Positions 1 through 8,348 of a DNA stretch of 64,000 bases are shown piece after piece. The DNA lies in assembly GCA_041746735.1 (NCBI GenBank), contig JBGTGP010000051.1:1-64000 (forward strand), written 5' to 3'. The position numbers and the translations under genes were made by a program. Within the stretch, counting starts at the first letter, position 1; each line of letters begins with the position of its first letter. The notes below the pieces were generated by a model that did not search any database, was not told the DNA's origin, and was given only the letters and a program-made list of their open reading frames with translations. The DNA is from Opimibacter sp041746735 (GTDB lineage: Bacteria; Bacteroidota; Bacteroidia; Chitinophagales; Saprospiraceae).

Positions 1-3
1 TCG

Positions 4-111
4 TCAGACCAGTGCTTTGTCTCCGGCTTCCTTCATCCATTGCTTCACAACAATGAACTTGCCGTTCAACTAATGATTCCCCTTACCGGGCTCATAATGG
101 ACTTTCACCAT
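4..111 (-). other. short coding-like remnant (uncertain)
   Basis: On the minus strand one frame reads as plausible protein from an ATG at 111 to a TGA at 6-4, interrupted by one TAG at 72-70. The segments on either side (ending PGKGNH, and then NGKFIVVKQWMKEAG) look protein-like. No family was recognised. It may be a decayed gene, the tail of something outside the window, or chance. It lies downstream of the tRNA-Pro terminator, so it is unlikely to be read from the tRNA promoter. Confidence 0.2.
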
Positions 112-142
112 CAAGTGTCTGCGCCCTGCCGGGCGCACAAAT

Positions 143-166
143 AAAAAAGGCCACCATTTGGTGACC
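143..166 (-). terminator. intrinsic terminator after tRNA-Pro
   Basis: Read on the minus strand, GGTCACC (166-160), a four-base loop and GGTGGCC (155-149) form a 7-bp stem with one G-T pair, followed by a run of T (A on the plus strand, 143-148). It starts 8 bases after the tRNA-Pro 3' end, as expected for the end of the tRNA-Ser/tRNA-Pro transcript. A second perfect 7-bp GC-rich hairpin (TGCGCCC/GGGCGCA, 120-137) follows without a T run. Confidence 0.75.
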
Positions 167-173
167 TCTTTCG

Positions 174-247
174 TCGGGATACCAGGATTTGAACCTGGGA
201 CCCCCTGCTCCCAAAGCAGGTGCGCTACCGGACTGCGCTACATCCCG
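174..247 (-). tRNA. tRNA-Pro (anticodon TGG)
   Basis: A 74-nt cloverleaf reads on the minus strand from 247. The acceptor stem CGGGATG pairs with TATCCCG, with discriminator A. The D-arm contains GTAGCGCAG, the anticodon loop CTTTGGGAG gives anticodon TGG, and the T-loop is GGTTCAAATCC. CCA is not encoded. It lies downstream of tRNA-Ser on the same strand, so the two are probably one transcript. Confidence 0.95.
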
Positions 248-301
248 AATTTACTCGTATTCGCAATATCAAGCTTCGCATGCCATAACAAAAAATCTTT
301 G

Positions 302-390
302 CGGTGAGGGAGGGATTCGAACCCTCGGTACATGTTTCCACGTACGACGGTTTAGCAAACCGTTGGTTTCAGCCACTCACCCACCTCACC
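302..390 (-). tRNA. tRNA-Ser (anticodon GCT)
   Basis: An 89-nt class II tRNA reads on the minus strand from 390. The acceptor GGTGAGG pairs with CCTCACC, with discriminator G. The anticodon loop TTTGCTAAA gives anticodon GCT. A long variable arm and the T-arm GGGTTCGAATCCC are present. It reads AGC/AGU codons. A TATATTTG promoter lies about 90 nt upstream and tRNA-Pro follows 54 nt downstream. Confidence 0.95.
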
Positions 391-480
391 GGGACTTGAT
401 TCACTTTTGAATGAAGCATTGGGCTGAAAAAAATTCCACCGCCGACCAGTCAGGATCCATCCTGCCCCTTAACGGAGGGG

Positions 481-488
481 CAAATATA
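481..488 (-). promoter_or_regulatory. -7 promoter box of tRNA-Ser/tRNA-Pro
   Basis: On the minus strand this is TATATTTG, an exact match to the Bacteroidota -7 consensus TAnnTTTG. It points toward tRNA-Ser (5' end at 390), leaving a leader of roughly 85 nt that begins with a small CCCCT...AGGGG hairpin. Confidence 0.6.
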
Positions 489-537
489 GAAAATCTATTC
501 TCAAAACCTTTTGCATCTTTATCCAATGCTTTCCAGA

Positions 538-1161
538 ATGACCCACCCACCCAGACAGACTCTTGTTCCATTACTCTTCAGTCTCTCGATTATACTCAGC
601 GCTTGTCCGAACGTTAGCAGCAATAGTAGGTCAGTTGAAGGTCCATCATCCACCGCGCATTCAATAGTAAACCCAAATCCGACAACCCCATCGGATAGCC
701 AGCAAGCTTCCCCACCGCATCCCGCCTTTCCCGATACCCTACCCGCTGCCACACCGATCCCAACTTCTATTGATCAAAATACAACAACAGAATCCACACA
801 CCCGGCCTCAACACCCCGGACGAACTGTGACCCGGCTTTTATCCTCATTTCCAATACCCCAAGGACAAACCATATCTATCAGGTCAAGAACTTTGACCCG
901 GGTTCATTTAGCTGTTGGACTGCATTAGAACGAGAAGCCATTCGCATCTGCAGCAACCAGATGCCTTGTGTTGTCACTTTTCTGGACACGTACAATATCA
1001 CAAAAAATACTACCCCACCCTATTTTGTCGATGAGCCTATTCTTCGGGAGTATGGTATCGGCCACTTCGATTTTAAAAACCAATGGTGGGAATTACGAGG
1101 TGCAAAGATTTGGGGACGTACGCAAACCGGATATGAATATTATAATTCCAACCGCTATTAA
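538..1161 (+). CDS. hypothetical lipoprotein with Ser/Thr/Pro-rich linker
   Basis: Function not recognised. From the ATG at 538 (207 aa) the protein begins with a short Arg-containing N-terminus, a hydrophobic stretch and the lipobox ILSAC, so it should be a lipoprotein. An upstream in-frame ATG at 511 would add nine residues and weaken the signal peptide. Residues about 20-90 are a low-complexity Ser/Thr/Pro linker. A compact C-terminal domain of about 110 residues follows, with four cysteines that could form disulfides (in CDPA, SCW, ICS and MPC) and many aromatic residues. The layout (anchor, flexible linker, globular head) suggests a surface or periplasmic lipoprotein. It converges on the flavoprotein gene, 18 bp away. 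Confidence 0.6.
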   Translation: MTHPPRQTLVPLLFSLSIILSACPNVSSNSRSVEGPSSTAHSIVNPNPTTPSDSQQASPPHPAFPDTLPAATPIPTSIDQNTTTESTHPASTPRTNCDPAFILISNTPRTNHIYQVKNFDPGSFSCWTALEREAIRICSNQMPCVVTFLDTYNITKNTTPPYFVDEPILREYGIGHFDFKNQWWELRGAKIWGRTQTGYEYYNSNRY

Positions 1162-1179
1162 AGGAACATGGATATGCCT

Positions 1180-2418
1180 TTAAGAAGCCGATTGCAGGTT
1201 ACCAGCCAAAGCACGGGCCACTAGCTCCGCCCCGGTCCATGCCGCCTGAAAATTGAATCCACCCGTAACTGCATCAATATTCAAGACTTCGCCCACCAGA
1301 AATAATCCTGGCATCCTCTTACTTTCAAATCGGCGCATATCTACATCCTTAAGATCCACACCGCCAGCTGTGACAAACTCTTCTTTAAATGTAGATTTTC
1401 CTGTGACCCTGTAGATATCCTTTGTCAAGGTGGCCGCCAACTGATCTAATTGTTTGCTTGTCAATCCTGCACAAATTAGGTCCGGGGGAATCGATGCCCT
1501 ATGACATATATACTTCCAAAGACGCGAAGAGAATCCAGGAAGTGGCACATTGGGCAATTGCTTTTTCGCCTGCAGTATGGTCTGTCGTTTCAATTGACCC
1601 ACCACTTCCGACATCTCTATATCTCCGCACCACGAAATAACAATATCAAACACATAGTTGCATTCATATAGGAGCCTGGCACCCCAGGCCGATAGCTTTA
1701 GAATCGCCGGTCCACTAAGCCCCCAATGCGTAATTAACACAGGGCCCTCCGCCTCCAGTTTAAGTGTTGGAATGTACGCGACTACATTTTCCTTCGAAAC
1801 ACCCATCAGTGCAGTAAGAGCCTGGTCCCGAATATGGAATGTAAAAAGTGAAGGAACGGCTGGTACAATATTATGACCGAGCGTTTTGAGGTGTTCCCAT
1901 GTACGGGTATCGCTTCCGCTCGCCACCAGAAGATAATCTGACTTGAGCACAGTTCCATTCATCAACTCGACACGCCACGCCTTTTGGTCCGCATCGTAAG
2001 ACCAATCGACGGCCCTTGTCGAAGTCAGTAACTGAACACCGGCCTTATCTATAACCCGCAAAAAACAATCAATGATCGACCTGGATGAATCCGATTGGGG
2101 AAACATACGTCCATCGCTTTCCGCTTTAACCTCAACCCCATGTTCCCGCAGCCATAGCACCATGTCAGCAGGCTGAAAATGATGAAATGGCCCAAGCAGT
2201 TCTCTGCCACCTCGGGGATAATGGGCTATCAGCGTTGCCGGTTCATAACAGGCATGCGTAAAATTACATCGTCCGCCGCCAGAAATTTCCACCTTCGACA
2301 ATGGCTTTCGGCCGGCTTCTAGAATGACTATACGAGCTCCCGGATGAAGTTCTGCCAGACGGATAGCAGAAAAGCAGCCGCCGGCACCTCCCCCAACCAC
2401 GATAACATCTGCCTTCAT
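1180..2418 (-). CDS. BaiN/HI0933-family FAD-dependent oxidoreductase
   Basis: Predicted cytoplasmic flavoprotein of the BaiN/YhiN (HI0933-like) family, 412 aa, full length for the family. The N-terminal dinucleotide-binding motif GGGAGG (residues 8-13) is followed by an acidic residue in ILEAGRKP and the family signature SGGGRCNFTH (about 46-55). The C-terminal signature GEVLNIDAVTGGFNFQAAWTG closes the FAD-binding fold. Physiological substrates are unknown for most members; BaiN in gut Firmicutes acts on bile-acid derivatives, which is not implied here. The start codon overlaps the stop of the upstream gene by 4 bases (ATGA type), so the two are co-transcribed and probably translationally coupled. 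Confidence 0.9.
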   Translation of the reverse strand: MKADVIVVGGGAGGCFSAIRLAELHPGARIVILEAGRKPLSKVEISGGGRCNFTHACYEPATLIAHYPRGGRELLGPFHHFQPADMVLWLREHGVEVKAESDGRMFPQSDSSRSIIDCFLRVIDKAGVQLLTSTRAVDWSYDADQKAWRVELMNGTVLKSDYLLVASGSDTRTWEHLKTLGHNIVPAVPSLFTFHIRDQALTALMGVSKENVVAYIPTLKLEAEGPVLITHWGLSGPAILKLSAWGARLLYECNYVFDIVISWCGDIEMSEVVGQLKRQTILQAKKQLPNVPLPGFSSRLWKYICHRASIPPDLICAGLTSKQLDQLAATLTKDIYRVTGKSTFKEEFVTAGGVDLKDVDMRRFESKRMPGLFLVGEVLNIDAVTGGFNFQAAWTGAELVARALAGNLQSAS

Positions 2419-3119
2419 ACATTAAATGATATAACTGACTCCGGAGACGAAGTTATCACCTCATAGGTCATCTGGTACGGAATACAGATCTCTTTATGAT
2501 ATGCCTGACGACGGAGCTCCAGGAGGTCCGCATAATGGGCGTGGCGAGACAAATAGATCTGGACCACCTTTGCTATCTTCATGTATCGCACCAGATCATC
2601 TATCAAAGGAATCTCAGGACTACCTACCAAAAGACAAAATAAACGGAACACATCAAGACCTGGATACAGTGTATAACGGTCAGGAAACAGGCCAGCCAGA
2701 TATAAACTCAACATACTGGCATCCTGCTGATGCCACGTCTCCAATGCACCTGGGTGTTGGTGTCGATGCGTCTTCAATAACTCATTGCAGTAATATTCAA
2801 ATCGGCCTAAGCGGCCTTCAAGGGAAGCTGCTTCATTGGCCAAATCCTTCCAGGCCATTGTCGCCAGTTCAGGCTCGGCTTTAATCAATAGCTGCATCAT
2901 CTCCTTTTGACGGTGTTGCTGCCGCTGCCACCATCGCTTCGAATACGGGCTATACAAACACGCATCATACATTTCATACAGTGTCTCTGAGTTGGGGGAG
3001 GTCCACCGGCTGTGAAATGTATACACTAATCCATGCGGGAAATACCAGTCTGTATTATCCTCGCGCAGTTGCATTGTGATAAATCGTTCTATGGCGGACT
3101 CAATCAGATGGACTTTCAT
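2415..3119 (-). CDS. conserved-looking protein of unknown function
   Basis: Not recognised; 234 aa. No signal peptide or membrane segment is apparent. The sequence is rich in Trp, Tyr, His, Leu and charged residues, with long stretches likely to be alpha-helical, including KRWWQRQQHRQKEMM around residue 60. Notable clusters are YCNELLKTHRHQHPG and LAGLFPDRYTLYPGLDVF. It is the first gene of a two-gene minus-strand operon with the BaiN-like flavoprotein, overlapping it by 4 bases, so the two may act together. It could be a nucleic-acid-linked helical protein, but nothing in the sequence decides this. Confidence 0.65.
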   Translation of the reverse strand: MKVHLIESAIERFITMQLREDNTDWYFPHGLVYTFHSRWTSPNSETLYEMYDACLYSPYSKRWWQRQQHRQKEMMQLLIKAEPELATMAWKDLANEAASLEGRLGRFEYYCNELLKTHRHQHPGALETWHQQDASMLSLYLAGLFPDRYTLYPGLDVFRLFCLLVGSPEIPLIDDLVRYMKIAKVVQIYLSRHAHYADLLELRRQAYHKEICIPYQMTYEVITSSPESVISFNV

Positions 3120-3431
3120 AGTAAAAAATCAGCGTCGGCAAGTTACAATCTATACCGGGCGCTGCGAAGAGGATGATTGTTAAGAAATCAGCAGGTCTAT
3201 CTATGTGCAAATATCTCAAATACAACGGCCCCCTTTTTCAGCTTACTGGACGCGATAATTGCTATGGCATTGATTATGTTTAACATACATATTGTAAGTG
3301 AAACTCATATAAAAGACGGGGCCTTTCCTGACATCTGACTCTACTTGATTTTTCATCGAAAACCGATTAAACCTCATGGGCGTCAAATTTATTTACCTAT
3401 CTTTTCCTTTTGAAATAAACACCGAAGAAAT
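3120..3431. other. 312-bp divergent intergenic region
   Basis: This AT-rich non-coding stretch separates the divergent gene at 3119 (-) from the CBS protein at 3432 (+). Near 3400 there is a near-match to the -7 consensus (TATCTTTT) followed by CCTTTTG, about 30 bases before the CBS start codon. I see no convincing hairpin, RNA gene or coding frame. Confidence 0.5.
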
Positions 3432-3833
3432 ATGATGAATGAACCTTTATCCTCGATCATGACCCGCAACGTGATCACGGTCGGGCCTGAAGAAAAGTTG
3501 AGTACAGCGCGTGACATATTTATGAAACACAGGGTACATCATTTACCTGTCGTGATCGGGCCAAAATTGGTAGGTATCGTGACCACCTATGACCTTTTTA
3601 AATTCGTTCAGAAGGATGGTGATTATGACACCACCCTCGTAAAGGATGTCATGACAACACAACTGGCCACCCTGGAGCCGGAAGATAAAGTGGGGTCTGC
3701 AGCGGAATTGTTTTTAGAAAACCTTTTTCATGCGGTACCTGTAGTAAAAAATGGAGAACTCCAGGGGATCGTGACTTCATTCGATGTCATCAAATACGAA
3801 TTCAGGAAGGAATACCCTACCCAACCCATTTAA
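3432..3833 (+). CDS. CBS-domain pair protein
   Basis: A 133-aa protein made of two CBS domains and nothing else. CBS1 begins with IMTRNVITVGPEE (about residue 9) and ends near GIVTTYDLF. CBS2 begins VMTTQLATLEPED (about 74) and ends GIVTSFDVIKYE. Such stand-alone Bateman modules bind adenine nucleotides (AMP, ATP or SAM) and sense energy or redox state; the partner here is unknown. There are two adjacent ATGs (3432 and 3435), and either could be used. The next gene starts 11 bases downstream on the same strand, suggesting a small operon. Confidence 0.85.
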   Translation: MMNEPLSSIMTRNVITVGPEEKLSTARDIFMKHRVHHLPVVIGPKLVGIVTTYDLFKFVQKDGDYDTTLVKDVMTTQLATLEPEDKVGSAAELFLENLFHAVPVVKNGELQGIVTSFDVIKYEFRKEYPTQPI

Positions 3834-3844
3834 GCGTATTCTCC

Positions 3845-4360
3845 GTGGCCACTCCGGCTGACATCATACATCGTTTTCATCCACTTATATCCCAAAGGTA
3901 CAAGTGGCTTGTTTGGATAGCCGTTGCAGGACTGATACTCAGTTTGAGTCTTAGCATTGGCTTGCGTCAGCACCTTTTTATCCGCGTATTGGGTGCCAGT
4001 TGCAGTGCCTTGTTTTTGATCGCGGTGCTGAATCTGTTTCAACACCGGGCTTCCATGCTACGATGTTTAATGATAAACGTTTCGAATCCGAAACAGGGTC
4101 TCGTAAATCTCCTGAATGCACGTATTCACCAATGGGAGCGATCACTACAAGTTCGTTTAATTGCTGGAACCCTGTTAGGTCTGACCATGCTCTTCCTCAT
4201 GTTTCTATTTCGGGAAAACCCATGGTCGCGCATTGTGGCAGGTTGGTTTGTGGCCTATATCCTCGCGGTCATGCTTTGGGGGTGGTTACTTTTTACAGAG
4301 CAAATCCTACTACATGACCTTCATCGCATAGATCATCAGGATTCAGAAAGCTCAGAATGA
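3845..4360 (+). CDS. small integral membrane protein, unknown function
   Basis: A 171-aa inner-membrane protein with about four predicted membrane segments, in two hairpins: WLVWIAVAGLILSLSLSIGL, VLGASCSALFLIAVLNLF, LIAGTLLGLTMLFLMFLF and WFVAYILAVMLWGWLLF. An amphipathic cytoplasmic loop lies between the pairs, and the C-terminus is acidic. No family was recognised. The start is GTG at 3845: no ATG is available in frame before the second membrane segment. It sits 11 bp after the CBS protein and overlaps the 3' end of the convergent saccharopine-dehydrogenase-like gene by 25 bp. Confidence 0.65.
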   Translation: MATPADIIHRFHPLISQRYKWLVWIAVAGLILSLSLSIGLRQHLFIRVLGASCSALFLIAVLNLFQHRASMLRCLMINVSNPKQGLVNLLNARIHQWERSLQVRLIAGTLLGLTMLFLMFLFRENPWSRIVAGWFVAYILAVMLWGWLLFTEQILLHDLHRIDHQDSESSE

Positions 4361-5484
4361 TAGGCCTGACGCACGATCGTACCATCCAGAATCGCGGAAG
4401 GATCGATCTGACTTTGCGTGATAATCCCCCTGTACTCACCAGAGACCAACAATCGGGCACACTCCACTAAAGGAGCCGCTGTACACGTCTGGATCGCCCG
4501 CATAGTAATGCCTCCTACCATCAACGGGTAGATATGCTGGGCATGTTGGATAGAGCGCAGCTGGCCACCAGCATCAAAACCTGAAACCGCCGCATAAATC
4601 ACAATGACATCATCCTCCACATGCGGCACTTCACTAATCATGGTTGTTTCCAACGTATTGATTCGGGTGTCTGCATCGCCATGCGTATTGCGAAGGAGAG
4701 AATCAACCCAGGCAAAATGGCCCGGGTATCGAATGGTTTTATAATCTATGTGCCGAATCTGCTCCCGGTACACATGCGGGAGGTCAGCGGCACCACCACT
4801 GGTCAGGTCGGCTTCATATCTCTTACCATTGAGAATCAGCGTTTCACGGTCTGATAACGATGGCAGTCGAATAATCTCATGCTCACGCACTGCTTCAGAA
4901 TCCTGGACATACTCCGTAGCCACACCGATGGTACTCCAGGTAAATCCATAGTAATGTGGTGATTCACAAAACTGAGCCAGGGCACCAACGCGCATAGAAA
5001 GACGTTCCAGTTTTTCTACCCCGTATTTCTCTATAAAGGTGTCGACCAGGTGGACGGCCAGGTTGTTGACATATCCTGGTGCCAGACCGGTCTGCAGGAT
5101 AAAACCCGTTTCCGCATCTGCCGCCAGCTCCATGATTTCTTGTGTTTCCTTTACATACTCCGTCAAATTGACATAGTGGAGTTGATACTGGAGACAAAGC
5201 CTGGCCATCGCAGGAGCCAAACCACCAGGCAAACAATCCAACATCACATCTGCATCGCGCAAAATATCAGCATACATTTCCGGATTGCCGTCAACCGGCA
5301 TCATAAAAGTTGTTAAATGGGCCTGTCTTCCTATTCCTTTTTGAATCCAGGCAGAAGCATCCTCCAACTGAGCCCCGGAAACATCCCCCAGAATCACTTC
5401 GCAAGCCCAATCCTGAGCATCCAGGATTAACAATGCCGCTGCACGGCCAATACCACCCGATCCTGCAATGAAAATTTTGTCCAT
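4336..5484 (-). CDS. saccharopine dehydrogenase-family protein
   Basis: A 382-aa NAD(P)-binding enzyme of the saccharopine dehydrogenase/LYS9-like family. The N-terminal Rossmann motif GSGGIGRAAA (residues 8-17) is followed by a GDVSGAQ segment at the end of beta-2. The middle contains the family-typical QTGLAPGYVNNLA region and YGFTWSTIGVATEY. Bacterial members oxidise or reduce glutamate- or lysine-linked intermediates, but the substrate cannot be inferred here because no lysine pathway gene is adjacent. A TACCTTTG promoter lies 35 bases upstream. It converges on, and slightly overlaps, the membrane-protein gene. Confidence 0.85.
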   Translation of the reverse strand: MDKIFIAGSGGIGRAAALLILDAQDWACEVILGDVSGAQLEDASAWIQKGIGRQAHLTTFMMPVDGNPEMYADILRDADVMLDCLPGGLAPAMARLCLQYQLHYVNLTEYVKETQEIMELAADAETGFILQTGLAPGYVNNLAVHLVDTFIEKYGVEKLERLSMRVGALAQFCESPHYYGFTWSTIGVATEYVQDSEAVREHEIIRLPSLSDRETLILNGKRYEADLTSGGAADLPHVYREQIRHIDYKTIRYPGHFAWVDSLLRNTHGDADTRINTLETTMISEVPHVEDDVIVIYAAVSGFDAGGQLRSIQHAQHIYPLMVGGITMRAIQTCTAAPLVECARLLVSGEYRGIITQSQIDPSAILDGTIVRQAYHSELSES

Positions 5485-5518
5485 ATCCGTTCGTTGCTAT
5501 AAACTTTAAAAACGGCGC

Positions 5519-5526
5519 CAAAGGTA
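5519..5526 (-). promoter_or_regulatory. -7 promoter box for the saccharopine-dehydrogenase-like gene
   Basis: On the minus strand this is TACCTTTG, an exact TAnnTTTG match, with the start codon (5484) 34 bases downstream. Confidence 0.6.
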
Positions 5527-5614
5527 GCTAATTTGAGTACTTCCGTTCGAAATGAAGTCAAATGCTGTGCGGGTCAAAAAAACATATTAAATAAAAAAAT
5601 CATGTATATATACC

Positions 5615-5642
5615 TATATTTGTGGATATAACCATATATTTG
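5615..5642 (+). promoter_or_regulatory. tandem -7 boxes upstream of ftsK
   Basis: Two identical TATATTTG elements (5615-5622 and 5635-5642) are spaced 20 bases apart and lie in a 20-bp direct repeat-like context. Both match TAnnTTTG exactly. The ftsK ATG is 34 bases after the second. The spacing is too short for the first to act as the -33 element of the second, so they look like alternative start points. Confidence 0.6.
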
Positions 5643-5676
5643 ACCGTCATCCCACGACAGGAATAGTCTCATTACT

Positions 5677-8253
5677 ATGTCCATATTTGTACCCAAGCGA
5701 AAAAAAGCCAGTGCTACGGCACGGCCCAGGGCTAAGAAAGGCAGCCAGAAGTCGCCTTTGATCCGCGATCAGCGTATCCCCAAACTGGCAGGCATCACCC
5801 TGGTCCTCCTGGGTGTCTTCGTGCTCGTTGCCTGCATATCTTATATATTCACCTGGAAGGAAGATCAGGACAAAATCCTCAATCATCCCTTTTCTGCTCT
5901 GGGTGAAGGGGATCTGATCCTGACCAACTGGTTGGGTCGACTGGGCGCGGTGACCGGTAATGCCCTGATTTACTGGGGATTTGGCATCTCCGCTATACTC
6001 ATCCCGCTCCTGGTGATCGGTTTTGGTTTACGACAATTTGTCGGAGCCGGTTTACAGACCTGGTATGCCCGGGCCGGAAAATCCATTCTGGCTATGGTTT
6101 ATATGTCGATGCTGCTGGCCTTTGCCTTTTCACAGGCCCATTTTCCATGGGGTGGTTCATTCGGCGAGACGACAACCCTATGGCTCACTCATTTCATGGG
6201 CTTCTTAGGAGTTCTGATGTTGCTCCTTTTTGTGCTGGCGACGACACTGATCATCCAGTTTAATCCGACTATTCAATGGAAAGGTGAATTTCTTTCCTTC
6301 CCATCCATCGGCATGCCTGCGTGGAAGACTGGCTGGTCGTACCTGGGTATGGACTTTTTTAGAAAGAAAAAAGGGGTTGAGTCATCCGGGGCTTCCCATG
6401 ATGAAGAAGCTGACGATGATGCTTTTGATGAGGATGAGGACGATACATTGCAACCTGGTTTTCTCGACCGGTTTTTAAAGAAGAACACAGATACAACAGC
6501 GGCGGAGTCCCCTGCGGTGGACTCAGATGATTTGGACCAGCTTGAGTTGGATCTGGATGAATTCGAACTTCATCAATCGGATATTGACATTGAAGAACCT
6601 GAACTGGAAATCCAAAACCTGAACGACCCTGGAGAAATAGCAGAAGCTTTTACAGAAGCACATGTGCCTGGAACTTTTAGTGGCGTCCAGGATAAAGTTT
6701 TCCTTATGGATCAGGAAAACAGCGAGCACAGTGAACCCTATGACCCAACGCTGGAACTTTCATCCTTTGGTGCACCCACGCTCGAGCTCCTGCAGGAATA
6801 CTCGGATGGCAACATCCTGATTGACCGGGCAGAAGTTGAGGCCAACAAAGATCAGATTATAGAGACGCTACTCAACTATAAAATAGAGATTACCAAGATC
6901 CGGGCGACCATAGGTCCCACCGTGACCTTATATGAAATCATCCCTAAGCCCGGCATCCGGATTTCCAGAATTAAAAATCTTGAGGATGATATTGCGCTTA
7001 GCTTGTCCGCACTGGGTATCAGGATCATCGCGCCAATCCCCGGTAAAGGCACGATTGGAATTGAAGTGCCCAACAAGAAAAAGCAAATTGTTTCGCTGAA
7101 AGAAGTATTAGCGTCGGATAAATTTATTTCGGGAAAAATGGATTTGCCGATTGCGCTTGGGAAGACAATTTCCAATGAAGTTTTTGTTGCGGATCTGGCC
7201 AAAATGCCACACTTGCTCATTGCCGGTGCAACGGGCCAGGGGAAGTCTGTCGGTATCAATACAGTACTAATGTCCCTGCTTTACAGGAAGCATCCCTCAC
7301 AACTCAAACTGGTGCTGATCGACCCCAAAAAAGTGGAACTGTTTCCTTATGCCAAGCTGGAAAATCATTTCCTGGCCTTCCTTCCCGACCAGAAAGAACC
7401 TATCGTCACGGAGACCAAGAAAGTCATCTATACGCTGAACTCATTGTGTATAGAAATGGATGACCGGTATGATCTGCTCAAGAAAGCACATGCACGCAAT
7501 CTCAAAGAATACAATGAAAAATTTGTCAACCGCCAGCTCAACCCCCTGAAAGGACACCGATTCATGCCATTTATTGTGTTGGTGATTGATGAGTTTGCCG
7601 ACCTCATCATGACAGCGGGGAAGGAAGTGGAAATGCCGATATCCCGTCTGGCTCAATTGGCCAGGGCAGTTGGTATACATTTGATCATCGCTACTCAGCG
7701 CCCATCTGTCAACATAATAACAGGGGTTATAAAAGCCAACTTTCCTGCTCGTCTTGCTTACAAAGTAGCGTCCAAAGTCGATAGCCGGACTATACTCGAT
7801 ATGGGAGGAGCTGAGCAACTCATTGGTCAGGGGGATATGCTCCTTTCCGTGGGCAGTAATATGATTCGCCTTCAGTGTGCCTTTGTTGATACGCCTGAGG
7901 TAGAGTCAGTCATCCAGCATATTGCTGATCAGCAGGGCTATCCGGAGCCTTATTATTTACCCGAGTACATGGGCGATGATGAGCCCGTTCAGGGTGGTGA
8001 TGGCATCACGTATGCAGAACTGGACGATATGTTTGAAGATGCGGCCAGACTCGTGATCCAAAACCAGCATGGCAGTACCTCGATGATTCAGCGCCGGCTC
8101 AAACTGGGCTATAACCGCGCAGGACGGATCATGGATCAACTGGAAGCAGTAGGTATAGTAGGTTCTGCAGAAGGTAGCAAACCACGGGATGTACTCATGT
8201 TTACGGAGGGCGATCTGGACAGCCTGTTACTTCGCATGCGCTCAAAAAACTGA
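5677..8253 (+). CDS. ftsK: DNA translocase FtsK/SpoIIIE
   Basis: ATP-driven double-stranded DNA pump that clears and aligns chromosome termini at the division septum. The protein is 858 aa: a basic N-terminal tail, about four membrane segments within residues 37-200, a very acidic linker (about 235-380), then the motor. Walker A is GATGQGKS (517-524) and Walker B is VIDE (636-639), followed by LAQLARAVGIHLIIATQRPS. The C-terminal gamma winged-helix domain (LKLGYNRAGRIMDQLEAVGIVG) would recognise KOPS-type polar motifs. lolA follows 95 bp downstream with its own promoter. Confidence 0.97.
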   Translation: MSIFVPKRKKASATARPRAKKGSQKSPLIRDQRIPKLAGITLVLLGVFVLVACISYIFTWKEDQDKILNHPFSALGEGDLILTNWLGRLGAVTGNALIYWGFGISAILIPLLVIGFGLRQFVGAGLQTWYARAGKSILAMVYMSMLLAFAFSQAHFPWGGSFGETTTLWLTHFMGFLGVLMLLLFVLATTLIIQFNPTIQWKGEFLSFPSIGMPAWKTGWSYLGMDFFRKKKGVESSGASHDEEADDDAFDEDEDDTLQPGFLDRFLKKNTDTTAAESPAVDSDDLDQLELDLDEFELHQSDIDIEEPELEIQNLNDPGEIAEAFTEAHVPGTFSGVQDKVFLMDQENSEHSEPYDPTLELSSFGAPTLELLQEYSDGNILIDRAEVEANKDQIIETLLNYKIEITKIRATIGPTVTLYEIIPKPGIRISRIKNLEDDIALSLSALGIRIIAPIPGKGTIGIEVPNKKKQIVSLKEVLASDKFISGKMDLPIALGKTISNEVFVADLAKMPHLLIAGATGQGKSVGINTVLMSLLYRKHPSQLKLVLIDPKKVELFPYAKLENHFLAFLPDQKEPIVTETKKVIYTLNSLCIEMDDRYDLLKKAHARNLKEYNEKFVNRQLNPLKGHRFMPFIVLVIDEFADLIMTAGKEVEMPISRLAQLARAVGIHLIIATQRPSVNIITGVIKANFPARLAYKVASKVDSRTILDMGGAEQLIGQGDMLLSVGSNMIRLQCAFVDTPEVESVIQHIADQQGYPEPYYLPEYMGDDEPVQGGDGITYAELDDMFEDAARLVIQNQHGSTSMIQRRLKLGYNRAGRIMDQLEAVGIVGSAEGSKPRDVLMFTEGDLDSLLLRMRSKN

Positions 8254-8306
8254 TTTCACATCTGGCGTTAACCTTTCTTTAGGGTATACGAACGTTACTT
8301 TTCGGT

Positions 8307-8314
8307 TAATTTTG
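8307..8314 (+). promoter_or_regulatory. -7 promoter box for lolA
   Basis: TAATTTTG, an exact TAnnTTTG match in the ftsK-lolA gap, 34 bases before the lolA ATG. The leader contains an ATG-TAA start-stop pair at 8337-8342. Confidence 0.6.
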
Positions 8315-8348
8315 CGTTTTCCTGTGTGACGCAAACATGTAACGCCTT

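Noticed and set aside
189..410. Open frame across tRNA-Pro and tRNA-Ser with a GEGGIRTLG-like stretch
   Set aside because: It is the antisense reading of the tRNA genes, a well-known false gene; the tRNAs explain the sequence.
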